In this document: one piece after another, positions 47,421-60,292 of the stretch | How the letters are laid out: every line of letters starts with the position of its first letter | Position numbering within the stretch: position 1 is the first letter of the stretch | DNA from: Tetrahymena thermophila SB210 | Taxonomy: Eukaryota > Ciliophora > Oligohymenophorea > Hymenostomatida > Tetrahymenidae | DNA length: 64,000 bases | NCBI RefSeq assembly: GCF_000189635.1 | Contig: NW_002476364.1 | Location: 1-64,000 of the forward strand | Direction of reading: 5' to 3' | Made by a program: the position numbers and the translations under genes | The notes under the pieces: generated by a model | Seen by the model: the letters and a program-made list of their open reading frames with translations, nothing else | Databases searched by the model: none | What the model was told of the DNA's origin: nothing

Positions 47421-50400
47421 AAATAAAAGAGTTAAAATAACTATGAAGAATAAGAGAGAAATTCTATTTTTTAAGTTTACATTTTATTTTATAAGAATTA
47501 AAATGAGATATTTAGTATAAATATATATTACATTTTAAGCATGTTTAAAATTTAATGATTCTAATTTTTCCATTTTGATTAGTGTATGAAAAGAAATTTT
47601 TAAAATAATTGTTCATTAGATTTTAAATTAATTTTTTAATACAAAAATTATGTTTTTATTTAATATTATTCATAAAGATGTTATTTTTTTTAACAAATTT
47701 ATCTTAATTTAAAATCACTATTTTAAAACTAATTAAAATATACTTATTTTACATTATAACTATTGGAAAAATTTCAATAAATTGATAGAATGATGGAGTT
47801 ATTTTTATGAATTTAAATTAATTTAATAAATTTCCTCAAATAAGAAATTAGCTTTTTTATTGAAATAAGTATGTATAAATAATGTAAAAAATTGTGCAGA
47901 AAAAAGAAAATTAGAATATTTATTTCGCAAAACTCAAAGAAATTCGTTTAAAAAGTAAAATATTTGTATTGTTTTACCTTATTTTTACTTTTTAAGAAAA
48001 AAAGTAAAGTGAAAACTACAAATATACAATTAAAGAATATCTATTTTATCCATTTAAAAAGATAAATAGAGTTACAATAAACTATAAAAAAAATTAATTA
48101 ATACTGTTCAATAGATCTGTTTTTATAATATTGACTTTTATAATAGATTCTATCTTTGGAAAGAAATTAAAAAGTATTTTTATCTTTAAATCTAAACAAA
48201 TATAATACCAATTAAGTATAAAAAAAGTAATTTCGTTTAATAAAACTTTATGATCTTCTTAAAGAATGTACACTTAAATTTTCCAACATTACTTATTTCT
48301 TCTAAGATAATTTTTCTTTAATTATTCTAAAAGATTCTTAGTGAATATTTGCTGAAATATATAATAAATTATTCTATATGAATTTGTAATATATGTTTTT
48401 GTATTTAAAATAACTTTTTATATTAATGAAAAATAAAAGTTTTTTAATATTTTCCATATAAATTATTTTAAAATTACTATCGATTTGAATATTTGATGAA
48501 AAAGAATTAGTTTACGAATAAATTTTTAAATAATTTTTATTTAAAAGTTAAATTTTTCTCTACAAATTTTACTAATAATATTTCATTTTTTATATCATAA
48601 TAAACATTCGCTATATTTAATACTTATCTTAAACTATTGAAGACTTAATTAGCAATTTTAAGTATTATTTCTATAATAAATTAGATAGGAATTATTTAGA
48701 ATTATAATATTGCTTTTTTTGAAAATAACAGTGATTTTTTTTTCAGTCAAATCTAAAATAAGATAAAAAACTTATTTTGAAGGCTTTCATTGTATTTATT
48801 TAAATATATAAAAAGGATTTTGACAATATTTCTCCCATATTATTAAATATCTATCTATTCCTTAAAAATAGAATTAAAACCTTTTCTATTCTAATCAATT
48901 TAAGTATCCAAAAAACTCTTTATTAAATTTAAATATTTATTTAAATATATAAAAAGGATTTTGACAATATTTCTCACATATTATTAAATATCTATCTATC
49001 TATTCCTTAAAACTGAATTAAAACCTAACCTTTTCTATTCTAATCCATTTAAGTATCCAAATTCTCTTTATTAAATTTAAATAATTTTAAGTAAATAAAT
49101 AAACTTATTTTTTTAGCATTTTTATAAATAAATGTTATTATTAAATTCTACTAAATTTTTATTTTAATAAAAATACATACAGGGTAGGGTTTTCGGAAAA
49201 TATTTGCAAAAAAATAAGTATATAATATATTCTTTTTTAAAAGTAAATATTTAAAAATGAAAAATTTTTTTAAAAGAAAGCCATAAAAGTTATGTTTAAT
49301 AGTACATAATATTAATTTTAAATAAATCAATGTGTGTATGTTATTTTACGTCATCAATTTAAGGTACAAAATAAATTAAGGAAGGTAATTAATAGTTTTG
49401 CAAAATTTATGTTTTTAGCTTACGATTAAAATATCTGTATCATCCTATCTAAAAATTATTTTATGAATTAATAAACTCAAAGTTTAAAACTTAATTTTTA
49501 TTTTAGAATAAATTTTTAAAAATAATTTCTTTGAATAAAAATAATTTGAAATTAATTATTTCATGATTAGGAACTATTAATTTTCGTCTTAATTAATTTT
49601 TACTCTTCTTTATTTTTATCTTTTAAGAGCTGACTTTAATACCTTAATTAATTAGAAAAGATTTGTTAAGTGTAATTTTCTAACTTTTTTACTTGATTAT
49701 GATTAAATATTTTGCTAAATTTATTTTTCGTATGCTTTATTTAAAGCATAATTACTATATTATTTATTTTACACCTGATGTTAGTAAATTTTTATAGATT
49801 ATAATGAAATTTTAGTGATTTAATGAAGAGTCTCAAGTATTTGCAAAATTGTTTCAGTCATTTTCTAATTCTTTTTTTATTTATAATTCACTCACTTAAA
49901 GTTATTCTATTTAAATTTTATTATTCAATAATAGGAAGTAAATTATATTTTTAAGTTTTTATATGGAAATAAACATTTTTAAAGGTATTTGCCAATAATA
50001 GTATTGTTGATATAAAAAAATATTTAATCTAAATGATTAATTTTAATATTATATTTTTAAACAGATTTTAAATATGTAATAAAGGGAAGGAAAAAAGTTT
50101 AAAGAAAATCTAATGTTGATTTTATCAATTTTTAATACTTAGCTAAATTTACATTAAGTTAATAACTCTCTTTATTAAAGTAATATTATTATGCTATATT
50201 TTGCTTAACCTTAAAACGAAATTTTTGATATTACAGCTATTTGAGTTAATTCGATTATGTTGTTTTAATTTGATTTAAATCTAAAAAAATTGGTAATAGT
50301 CAAGATATAAAAAAAATTTTAAATACAGTAAATTCTTAAATATTATTTCCTCCTACTCCTTGTTTTTTTATGGAAATTGACTTAATAAAAATGGTAGAAT

Positions 50401-51903
50401 TTGTTAAATTTTTAGTTTTAGGGATTTAGATAAAAATGAAATTATAGTATATTAAAATAGATATATAAATTATTATTATTTAGTATTGATTTAATTATGA
50501 CATATCAACTGTTGTTATTTTTTTTGAAGTTTTATCAAAAATTTATAAATTTATAATTTCATTAATATCAGCTCAGATGATTTACTTATTTTTATTATTT
50601 TGATTGAATTTTCTTAATTTATATCTTATTTTTGTAGTAAAAATAGAATTTATTGTTTTTCCTTTTTTGAAATCTTCTTTATGTTTTTTAATAAAAAATA
50701 CTGTAATCAGCAGCACTGTTTAATAAATAATCATACAGTAAAAGTTATTATATAAAGCTAACAATAAAATCCATTTATAATTTTTAATAATCTTTTTAGA
50801 AATATCTTTTTACTATGAAAAAGTAATAAAATCTTTTTAAACAAAAAAAGAGCTTTTCAAAAAAAAAAGATTCAAGTATGAAAAGAGATATAAAAGAATT
50901 TAAAGAAAAATAATAAATCAGAAACTCTGTAAGAAGTGAATTAATTATTAAATTTGTGCCATTAAAATATTCATTAGGGTTAGAGACCACTAATAAAGAT
51001 TTGCTTATTTTTAATATTAAATTGTATTGAAGTTTTCTCTAAATTAAAAATAATAAATTATTTATTAAAAAAAAAAGTTTCAAAGATATAAATGAATTAA
51101 TTAAAATAATTATAATAAATATTCATTCAATATAACAACAGAGATATAGTCAGTTTCAATTGAATCAAACATCTTACTTTTTTTTTATAGCTAATTAGTA
51201 AGTGATTTGTTTATAAATAACTTGCTGCTTCATACCCAAAATTATTAATTAATAAATTTCTGATTAATGCGGATTTAAAATTCTTTACAATTAAAATTAT
51301 GGATAGTATTTAATTGAGAATGTGTTTATTAAAGATCTGAATGAAAGAAAAAAATCAAACATCAAGCAATCTAATTTTTTACTAATTAATTTTTTATTTG
51401 TAAACAACCTTTTAGATGTGGGATATAGTCTATAACAAACAAAAATTTCTCAAAATGTAAATTCATGCATATAAAATCCAACCAAAACCAATTTTCTGTG
51501 TTTTGAACATAAAAATATTTTAAAATGCTTAATATATTTTCTAAAAAATAGCAAAAAGGACTTTAACAAAAACAACATTAGTAAATTACATTGTTTTTTA
51601 TTGTTTTATGTATTTTTTTGGATAAAAGAAAATGTTTTTTATCAGGAGTTTTTAACCTTAAAAAGTATTTGTTATAAAATAAAGGGTTTAAGTAATATTT
51701 TGTAATATAGAGTATATATAAAATATATAAATATAACTAAAAGTAGAAATAGTATTCTGATTTAAGTTATTTTTATATGGTTACTAAATTTCATTTTTTA
51801 TTTGTTTCTTTCGTAAGTTTTTTGGATTTTTATCAGATTTTTGGATCTCAAATATAATTTGAATTAAATAAGACAATAGATCGATAGATAGATAAATTTA
51901 TAG
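47421..51903. other. Long gene-free region (4.5 kb)
   Basis: This is the longest gene-free stretch of the window. It is extremely A+T rich with frequent TGA in all frames. I found no spliced coding model, tRNA or structured RNA. It contains one tandem duplication (48794-49080). The short open stretch at 50796-50990 on the minus strand is low-complexity Phe/Leu/Ile/Ser and is not accepted as a gene. Confidence 0.55.
48794..49080. repeat. Tandem duplication of about 141 bp
   Basis: Two head-to-tail copies (about 48794-48934 and 48935-49080) share long identical blocks, including TATAAAAAGGATTTTGACAA and TAAATATCTATCTAT. They differ by a few substitutions, an extra CTAT unit and small indels. 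The duplication is non-coding and looks fairly recent. Confidence 0.88.
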
Positions 51904-53427
51904 TCAAAAATTTGTAAAATACTAGATGTTTTTCCTATTCAAGGAGTAATTGTCATTCATAAAACAGAGATATTAGTTCTATTAGCAGCACAGAAGGTAA
52001 AATTTAACGATGCACAAGTAGTCAGATTTCCTATCACTAATGTTTTATTCAATCCAATCAGCTATTTCATTATTAAGAAACTCCTAGAAGAGGAAACCAT
52101 AGATTTTGTTTTCAATAATCTGTTTGATATCGTTGTTGCTGTATATTTTGCTTGCTATGAATTTATTAAATTTCTTTTAAAATGAAGTTTTTTCTTAAGG
52201 GGTGGGATCTGTAATAAGTTTAACAGGTTGGTTTTTACAGCTTCTAAATTAGTATTTTTATTGGTCAGATTTTTCGTAATTTAACACGTATTTTACCTAA
52301 GAGTTTACATACAACTTATACTGTTTGATGAAATTTCTATTGATATTCTACCTGTTCGTTTAAATAGCTAAACGAAGTATTTCTCTTTTACTGGGATCCA
52401 GATCTTCAATTAGTTGTAATTTAATTTATTCTTCTTGCTGTCTGGCTTTTTCTACAGCCAATTTTTAGTTAATTAATTTTTAATCTTAAGATTTTATAAT
52501 TGAATTTTAACTATTTTATTTTGTGTCCAAATTATTGCTTGTAGAGAAACTTTTTGATTCGTTCATGTTTTCATCTAAATTTTCAAATTTTATTAGTGGT
52601 TCGCTTTGCTTAAAAAGAGTAGACTCAAATTCAGTTTTTAATTATTGCTCATTTTATTCAATTTTAAGTAGAGTTTATGTGTGGTTTTTAATTAAATCAT
52701 CTTAATTTAACTGTGCTGTCTATTCAATTATATTATTTTAATTTTATAGACTAGTAATGTTATTATTTATTACACTTTTACTAGAGTTTCTTTGTTTTTA
52801 ATTTTTACGGACTACTTATTTTTTAATATTTTTTTATTTTTGGCTAACCAACAACTATTAAGGGATTAGATCTTCTTAAAATATGGTTTGTATTTATTTA
52901 CTAAATATATTTGCTTATTCTTAATAGTCGTTCAATTAAATATTATGAGTAATATTATCGATTACTTCAGGTTAAGAAAACGATGTGCTTGTTTGTACTA
53001 AAGCATTATCTCTTAGTAAGTTTTAGTCCATTAAATTGTTTGAAGTATTAATATACTAGATAGGCTAAAAATCATTTGAAATCTACAGCAATTGCTATTG
53101 ATTATCTACTATAGGCTTGTAGTCATACTAATTTTAGAAACCAAAGAGATTGTTTTAGTACAATTATTACGAGTTAAATTGTTATTAAGCATTTGAGATT
53201 TATGATATTCCAAGTAAATCTGTTTAGACATTCATCTGTAATTATTATTAGTTATTAAACAAATTAAGTTGTTCATAAGTAAAAGGATTTAAAGGGGTTC
53301 TGTAATTGCATTGGGCAGGTATTGAGAAATATTAATTTTATTGAGTTTAAAGCATATTTAAGATAGGAACTTACAAGGAAAAAGGAGAAGCGTATTAGAG
53401 CTACTAATGTGTATAATTAAATTACAT
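51904..53427 (-). CDS. Uncharacterised Gln/Asn-rich protein (507 aa)
   Basis: A single uninterrupted frame of 507 codons ending in TGA, with glutamine mostly encoded by TAA and TAG. The N-terminal 300 or so residues are Gln/Asn/Ser rich and probably disordered. About residues 320-400 are charged and helical, with a KLAVEKARQQEEQ-type coiled stretch and an EDLDPSKREILRLAI segment. The C-terminal 100 residues are more ordinary and include a Trp (EIADWIEQN) and a Cys-rich spot (YLLCCQQ), so they may form a small folded helical domain. A low-complexity N terminus with a conserved-looking C terminus is common among ciliate regulatory proteins, but I recognise no family. Start choice is uncertain: another in-frame Met lies 24 codons downstream. 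Confidence 0.68.
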
Positions 53428-55019
53428 TTGTAATTATTAATTTTTTTAGTTTTCTTTAATTTATTATTTAATGTTAATTTAATTGAAATTTTAATTTATA
53501 TTAAGTATCAATGATTGTTATTGTTGCTTTTTAAGAATATTTTAATCTTAGCTTTTTTTCTTTCAAATATTTCATTCTTAAAAAAAATGCAATTTATGAA
53601 TTTTAAGTTAATCATTTTTATCTAATTCAGTGAAATCACATGTATTTATTCATTTAATAATCAGCCACTAAGAAAAATAATGTCAAAATTTAAGTTATTC
53701 AAACCTAAAATAAATAAATAAATATGAGAATTTTATTTTCATCTAAATGATAGTTTAATCAAATTATTATTTAAGTATAGCAAAATATAAACATTAAGTT
53801 GTATTAGATAAAGTTTATAATAAAAATTTTTAAACTATTATTTGGAATAAACCCTCCATTTTTTTTATTTTCTTGCGCTTTAAGTTTCATTTATGATTTA
53901 TTAAGCATGAATAGATTTGTTATATTATTTATTTAAGTTTATTTATAGTTAGTACTGATTAGTATTTTGTAACTTAAAAAATGTAATATTTTATCATCAA
54001 TAAGTAATTTATTAGATTAATTTACAGAGAATTAGTAATCTTAGCAAATAAATAAAGAATAATTAAATTACTTTTTATAGACCGCATAATTGATAGCAAT
54101 TATTCAAGCATTCAAATTTATTGAATCTTTTATTTATAAAAACAAGAATAATCAATAAAAATAAAATAAGTTGCAATTATTTGTATTAAATAAAAATAGA
54201 CAGTATTTTCTTTCTCATAAAAAGAATCATAGTATTTAAGATTACTTTTGAAATAATCTTCGAATTATTTTTTTTAATTTATGATAGATACATTATTAAT
54301 AAATCTTTCAAATAGTATAACTATAATAATTCCATAAATTGTAATTTTTTGATAATTATCTGATTTTTCTATTACTAGGTAACTAAACTAATTAAACGAA
54401 TATTACTAAACTTAGTAATCAAATTAACAAATTTATTTATAATTTATTTTTACTATTAATATAACAGATTAGTATGTTAGGTATTTCTAAATATTTTTAG
54501 ATTTCTTTATAATAAAAAATATTCATTAAGATTTTGAGAAATGTTTCAAATAAATGAAAAGGAAAAACTGAAGTTTGCGATAAAAAGATCATATTATATA
54601 ATAAAAATAAAATATTGTAATGATGCTTCAAAGTGATACATTACATGTTACATGAAGACATATTTTAAATAGTCTTTTATATTTTTATTAAATATGCTGA
54701 TGATTTCTCTCTATGATTTTATGAATTAAGTAAAGTGTAAATAAGCAGAAAAGAACTAGTCAAAGTTATTTTATTTTGGTAGTACTATTAATATTATTTA
54801 ATGATAAAAATAGTATGATAATACTAAGTAAGAAGCAATGAGTTAATTTAACTAAATAAATAGTAACAAATTAATGTAGAACAATCTATCTATATACAAT
54901 TTATTAATTAATTAATTAAAAGGTTGATTGGTTGATTAATTTACTTATTTTTAATTAAGATATTTTTATCTATTTATTAATTTATATAAAGTACATATAT
55001 ATATTTATATCTATATTTA
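53428..55019. other. Intergenic region
   Basis: About 1.6 kb of A+T-rich spacer between two minus-strand genes. No coding frame or RNA is recognised. Confidence 0.55.
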
Positions 55020-55571
55020 TCATTGTTTCTTTGGTAATTTAGAAGAGCCTAGAAATTTCTGTTCCCAATCAAAAGGTTTTGTTTCAGAAATACGATAATC
55101 TTGGAAACCGTTTTTCTTGGCATCTTCCAAATATTTCATCATGAGAGGTTTACAAACTTCTTAGATGTAATATCTGTTGCAGTAGAAATAAGAAAACGAT
55201 CCACTTGCAGCAACAAAAAATCCATAATAAAAGTTAGTGTATTCTTCAGCCAGAATGTGTAATGTGCGCAACCTGGAGAATACTTGATTCTTTTTCATAA
55301 CATACCCTAATCCTAATGATCCTAATACTGATAAAGTTACTCCTGCCATGTACATAAAGTTAGCTTGAATGACTTTGTTTTAGTCTTGTTCGCTGAAGTG
55401 CACATGTTTTTTAATTTCTTAATATTTATAAAATACTTTAGTTTCATATTCTAACTCTTCGTAATTGCAGCCATAAGGATTTCTAGGATCAGTTTCACTC
55501 ATAAAGGGCTGAATTTAGTTATTAACTAAGTTTTTGCCTGTATCTTTAGCTTTTTTATCATCCTTCGACAT
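55020..55571 (-). CDS. Small two-helix membrane protein (183 aa), possibly mitochondrial
   Basis: A single exon of 183 codons plus TGA. The N-terminal third is charged and soluble (MSKDDKKAKDTGKN...), with a NPYGCNYEELEYE segment. Two hydrophobic helices follow, FMYMAGVTLSVLGSLGLGY (about residues 74-92) and FYYGFFVAASGSFSYFY (about 115-131), separated by a basic loop. The C-terminal tail is charged and has a Tyr-rich start. There is no signal peptide. Size and shape resemble accessory subunits of ciliate respiratory complexes or inner-membrane proteins, but I cannot assign a family and mitochondrial location is inference. Amino-acid composition is normal and unlike the spacers. It is divergent from the LRR-like gene at 56029, 457 bp away. 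Confidence 0.75.
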
Positions 55572-56028
55572 TTTATTGTTACTTTTTTGTTATTTTAGCT
55601 ATTTTAATTTGTATTTGTTTGAAACTTTAGTTTGATGCTACTTTATGAAGATAGAAATTTGTTTTTTTAATATTTAATAAAAGATATTTTTATCAGCTAA
55701 AACATTCAATTTGAATTAGTTATACTTGCAAGATATTATAAACGATATCCTTATCTGCTTTAAATTAGTAGAATTACATCTAGTTTTATGAGGATTTTAT
55801 TTTATAATGGTATTTATTTCTACTATTAAAAAAATCTTTTGAGAAATATTTAAATTGGATAAATTATTTTTAAAATTTATCTGACCATAAAAAGTATATT
55901 TTTTTACTAATAATATCTGATAGAGAGTATTTTTGATATTGCTAATTAAACAAAAGAAAACAATATCATTATTAATTCGTATCATCAATTTCAATTAACA
56001 AAAATAAATAAGCAACGAAAGTAGAAAA
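55572..56028. other. Short divergent intergenic region
   Basis: About 457 bp between divergently transcribed genes, so it should hold two promoters. The minus-strand open stretch at 55797-55994 is low-complexity and not accepted as a gene. No element is named. Confidence 0.55.
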
Positions 56029-57800
56029 ATGGGAAATTTTATTAGTGGCCAAAGGAAATAATAAGCTATTTAAGAGAGTATTTCAGAATAAGAGATTCAA
56101 AAATATTCTCATATAAAAGCAATAGCCATAAATTCACCATAGAATTTTACATTAGATGACGCAAAATATAATTGCATCGAAACTATTAACTTCCATTTAG
56201 CGTAAACTTTAAATAAAGGGAGATCTAATTATTAAAGCTTTAAAAAAAGATTTAGAAACCTTAATGATGAAGAAATCATACACATTTCTAATTTGCTTTA
56301 TATTCTTCCTCAGACTCTTCGTGTAGCCAATTTCATGTTACAGTAAAAACGCATTTTAAAATATTTAAACAAATATAATTTATTTCTATTAGATCCAATA
56401 AAGTATCAGAGAAAGGTTGGAGTTGCTTTTTCTCTAATATAAAATATTTGAGTTCCCTCTCTCAGTTAAGTTTATCACTGAAGTATCAGATTTTAAATTC
56501 ATAAAATTTTAATTTTTTAATTTCAATAATTATATAATAGTAATAGTGATAGCTTGAATATAAAACCAAGCAACTTTAAAACCCTTGGCAAGAGTTTGCC
56601 AAAGAGTCTTACATTGATATATTTAAATTTAAAGTAAATTATAGAAAATAGATTGAATAAATGTTGAATAAAAAATGTTTTCATATTAAAAAAGCACAAT
56701 ATAAATAAGTTTGAAGTGCATTGAAGAGCTTTTAAAAGAAGCTACATAAAAGCCTAATTTAAATTCAGTCAGATTGTTAGCAAAGTAACTACTAAATAAC
56801 TCACTCAATTATTTATTTTTTATATTAATGGGTTAAATCTTTGTTAAGAATTAAATTAATAAAAATTAAGTTAATTAATTGAAGATTATAATGGATACTT
56901 TTTTGAAAAATTTCATACATGGTTTTCAAAGTCAAATGTGAGTGTAATTGATTTTTATTTAAGGTAATTTTTCCATATTTATACTTATCTTTAACGAAAA
57001 ATATAAATCAAATAGTTTTTAAACAATTAATGACTATGATGTAGCTACTTCCTTTGAGTAATTCTTTGCTAACATTCCTAACCACTTATAAATGATAAAG
57101 CTGCAAATAAGAATAAAGTAATTATAAGCTGCTTTTATTTTTTAATTTGTTATATTTAAAATATTTTTTTAGATTAAAAAAAGAATTTTTTTTATTGAAA
57201 ATATAAATTTATAAATAGTTTAACTGCAACAGCATATTTGAGCATAACTTAAATAATTAATAAATTAATGAAAAAAATTAATGGAAAGAAACTGGAGATA
57301 TTATAACTTGAAATATTGTAAAATTTTAAAATAATTTTATACTTTTCTTAATTTTTTAAAATAAAAAAGAAGCAAATAATAAAATAATTTTGAGTTTAAA
57401 AATCAAATAGCCTGCATAAATAATATATTGCTAGCATTAAATACCTCTAACTTAAGTTACTTCTAGTTATTTTCCTAGTTTGGGAGTTTCACTTGTAAAA
57501 ATTCAGAACTATAAATTTCAAATATTAGGTAAATTATTTTACTTTTTATAAATGTGATATTTATTATTTATTTAAAAAAGCCACATTGAACTTTAAAAAG
57601 GTGATATTTTTGAAACTGCTTTAAGCACACGTTTAAGCTTTCATTATGAAAATATACCTGAACTTCATTATTTATTAAACAAATAAAAAATTATATAAAT
57701 GCTTCAAATAGCTATCTATTCAAAATTAGTTTAGCCAACTCTCTTTAGTTATTCTAAAAGTTTTTAAATGAAGTATAATTGTTGGGATTTGCATTTTTGA
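56029..57800 (+). CDS. LRR-like protein with only phase-2 introns (409 aa)
   Basis: Eight exons: 56029-56402, 56541-56633, 56695-56784, 56871-56963, 57016-57117, 57219-57317, 57370-57528 and 57581-57800. Every intron is phase 2 and the frame closes at a TGA. The middle exons are 93, 90, 93, 102 and 99 nt. Each encodes one diverged leucine-rich repeat of about 30-34 residues (for example KTLGKSLPKSLTLIYLNL; CIEELLKEATQKPNLNSVRL). This is the same exon-per-repeat design as the LRR gene at 18623-23144, but the repeats are far more diverged. The first exon encodes a helical N terminus beginning MGNFISGQ, a possible N-myristoylation site that would attach the protein to membranes. Exon boundaries are my prediction. 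The 57318-57369 intron was chosen because it alone keeps the downstream frame. The function is unknown. Confidence 0.68.
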
Positions 57801-59272
57801 TTCAATCACTTACTCAATTTTATTTATTTATTTATTTATTTATATTTTATTAATAATATAAAAAAAATTAAACAGTAATCTATCTTTTTATAAAATTGTA
57901 TAAATTTTAATTAATTATTTTATTCATTTTTATTTTTATTCAAAATTTAAAAGTCTTTGTTGTTTTAGTTAATTAACTTTGTTTGTTTGTTTTTTAATTA
58001 TTTTTTTAATTTTTTGTTTTAATTTTTATTTGATTACTTTTTAAATTTTTTATTTTAATAATTTTATTTCTTTCTATTTTTATTTTAATTTATCTTTTTC
58101 ATTCTTTTTATTTCTTTTTAAGATTTTTCTTATTTATTAAAAATTTCTTTTTATATTAATATCAGATGCTTTATTCTTTTTTCTTTTTATTTTTATTTTT
58201 TCGAGTTTTCTTGTTTGTTCTTTGTCTTCCTGTTTTTAAAAAATAGCTTTTTATATATTTTTGGAAAGAGATGCGAGATTTTAATGAGAGCCTTTGTGAG
58301 TTTATGAAGTGATTTTGATAATACAAGCGTAACCTTACTTTTATAATTTAAAGTAGTTACTGTTTTTTTCTATGCAAAGTGAGATGCAAGTAAAATGTTA
58401 ATTAAGATTATTTATGATAATCTAATGTAGGTGGATTGGTTTCTTCTTCTGTGATTTTATGTTTAAATCTTATTTAAAAACTTATTTCTATTTATATCAC
58501 ATGATGCGGTGGAAATGATAATGCAAAGTGATAATAAAAAACTAATTCCAACTATAAAAAACTTTGAATCGTATTTAAAAACTTCATTTTACTTGCAATT
58601 CCTCACTTTTTCTTTTTTGACTAAGATTAATTTATTTTTTCAATTTTAATTAAAATCAAAAAATTATAATTTATTAATTTTCCTTTTTATTTATTAATTG
58701 TTAATTTATTTCCCCGATCTAAAGAGAAAAAGGAACAAACAATCAAGTATCTTTTTAATTATTAAATTCAAAAAATTGAATGAAAGAAATATTTGAATAA
58801 TTAATTGAAAAAGAAATACACATTTTCTTTATATTTATATTTATTTACTTTCTTTTCAAAACATAATCAAGAAAGAAATGAATTATTTAGTAACTAAGAG
58901 CTTAAAATCAGAAATTTTTCTCTAAAAATTCTACAGAAACTATGAAAACACTATTAAATAACCATTAGTATAAATTGTTAATTTTATAAGTTATTAATAA
59001 TATATTTGTGTTTATATATTAATAATTAGAATTTAGTACTAGCATTTTTGTATAATAAAAGAAATTCATATGGAACTTGATTAACATTCTGACAAGCTAT
59101 TTTGTGGATAAATTATATTTTTGTATCTGTTAAAAATCTAGAAATATTCTTTAGAATTTCTACGCTATCAAAAATTATGATAAAAATCATCAGCTTAAAA
59201 AGTTGTATCAAAATCTTATTGATTCTTATTATTAATAATCTTCTTAGAAAAAATATAAAAATAAACATTTAA
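57801..59272. other. Intergenic region with a foldback repeat
   Basis: About 1.5 kb between two plus-strand genes. The left part (57810-58260) is a long T-rich tract. The middle holds an inverted repeat (58376-58610). No coding frame is accepted. Confidence 0.55.
58376..58610. repeat. Imperfect inverted repeat (foldback) of about 22-26 bp arms
   Basis: The left arm at 58376-58397 (AAAGTGAGATGCAAGTAAAATG) is nearly the reverse complement of the right arm at 58585-58610, apart from a short bulge. About 187 bp separate the arms. The enclosed DNA is less A+T-biased than its surroundings. It could be a structured RNA, a small foldback element or chance. No target-site duplication was identified. 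Confidence 0.5.
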
Positions 59273-60100
59273 ATGAGCAATTTAACTTAAAAAAATCTTC
59301 CATCTGTATTTATTTCTCATGGACTTGTGGGAGAAACATTGAGACCTGGAACTGATCTTTTTGAATAGCTAAACAAATTCTCTAAAAGTTAATCATATCT
59401 CCCAAACGTAGAAACTGTTATTATTGTTTCTGGGCATTGGGAATGTGATGAAATCACTGTAAATTTAAACCCTTAACCAGAATTAGATCACGACCATCCT
59501 AGTGAGTGGCTCTACAAATTTGATTTTCGCCTAGAAACTAACGTCCCATTAGCAAATAAGATAAAAGATAAGCTTAAGAAAAGTGGAATGACTATTAAGA
59601 CAACTACCACAGCAAGTGCTGACCATGGTGCTTGGGGAGGCTTATTTGCTCTTTATGATATCAACACTTAATAAAAAGTATATCATAGCCAAAATAAATA
59701 ATATGTTCCTAAAGTCGTATTGGTAAGTCTTGATACTAAAATGGATCCTTAGAAACACTATGATCTTGGAAAAATTCTTGGTGAATTTAGAGATGAAAAA
59801 ACTATGATAATCTGTAGTGGAGCCTCAACACATAATTTTAATTATAACAGAAAGCCTGGATTTACAGAATAATCTAAAATATGGGAGAAATGGCTCTAAA
59901 GTATTGTTACTGATTAAAATGTAGAGATAAGACATTCCATTGTAAATTTCAAACAAAATAAATTATATCACTACATGCATCACAGTGATGACCACTTTAT
60001 GCCTTTAGTAGTAGCTTCAGGCTCATCTAGAGAACCTGGATAACTTATTTGTTTAGAGCTCTAATTTACATCTATGTGCAGTTGCTATTTATTCCCTTGA
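59273..60100 (+). CDS. LigB-type extradiol ring-cleavage dioxygenase (4,5-DOPA dioxygenase-like)
   Basis: A single exon of 275 codons plus TGA. The LigB/DODA fold signature is complete: PSVFISHG at the N terminus (His16), VSGHWE (His55), DHPSEWLYKFDF, DHGAWGGLF (Asp117-His118), PKVVLVSLD, SGASTHNF (His187) and HHSDDHF (His236-241). Family members use a divalent metal bound by the first two histidines and a C-terminal acid or histidine. They cleave aromatic rings of catechols such as DOPA with O2. E. coli YgiD and plant betalain DODA are close relatives of about 260-270 aa, so length fits. The true substrate in a ciliate is unknown. The gene lacks introns, and its sequence looks more bacterial-like in conservation than its neighbours, so ancient horizontal acquisition is possible but unproven. 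Codon use, with TAA/TAG for Gln, is fully adapted. Confidence 0.87.
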
Positions 60101-60292
60101 AAAAATCTAAATAATATGATAAATCTACTAAATACCATTCATTTAGCATTTAAACAAACGCTTCTATCTATTGCTAATATCTATAATGAAATGCAAACAA
60201 TAAAGAATACTTCAAATATAAAAATACTAAAATAAAAATTATATATATAAATAAATAAATTTTGTTGTTTTTGTTATTGTAAATGTAAATCC

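Noticed and set aside
50796-50990. Minus-strand 64-codon open stretch in the gene desert
   Set aside because: It has low-complexity Phe/Leu/Ile/Ser composition, no homology motif and no supporting splice context.
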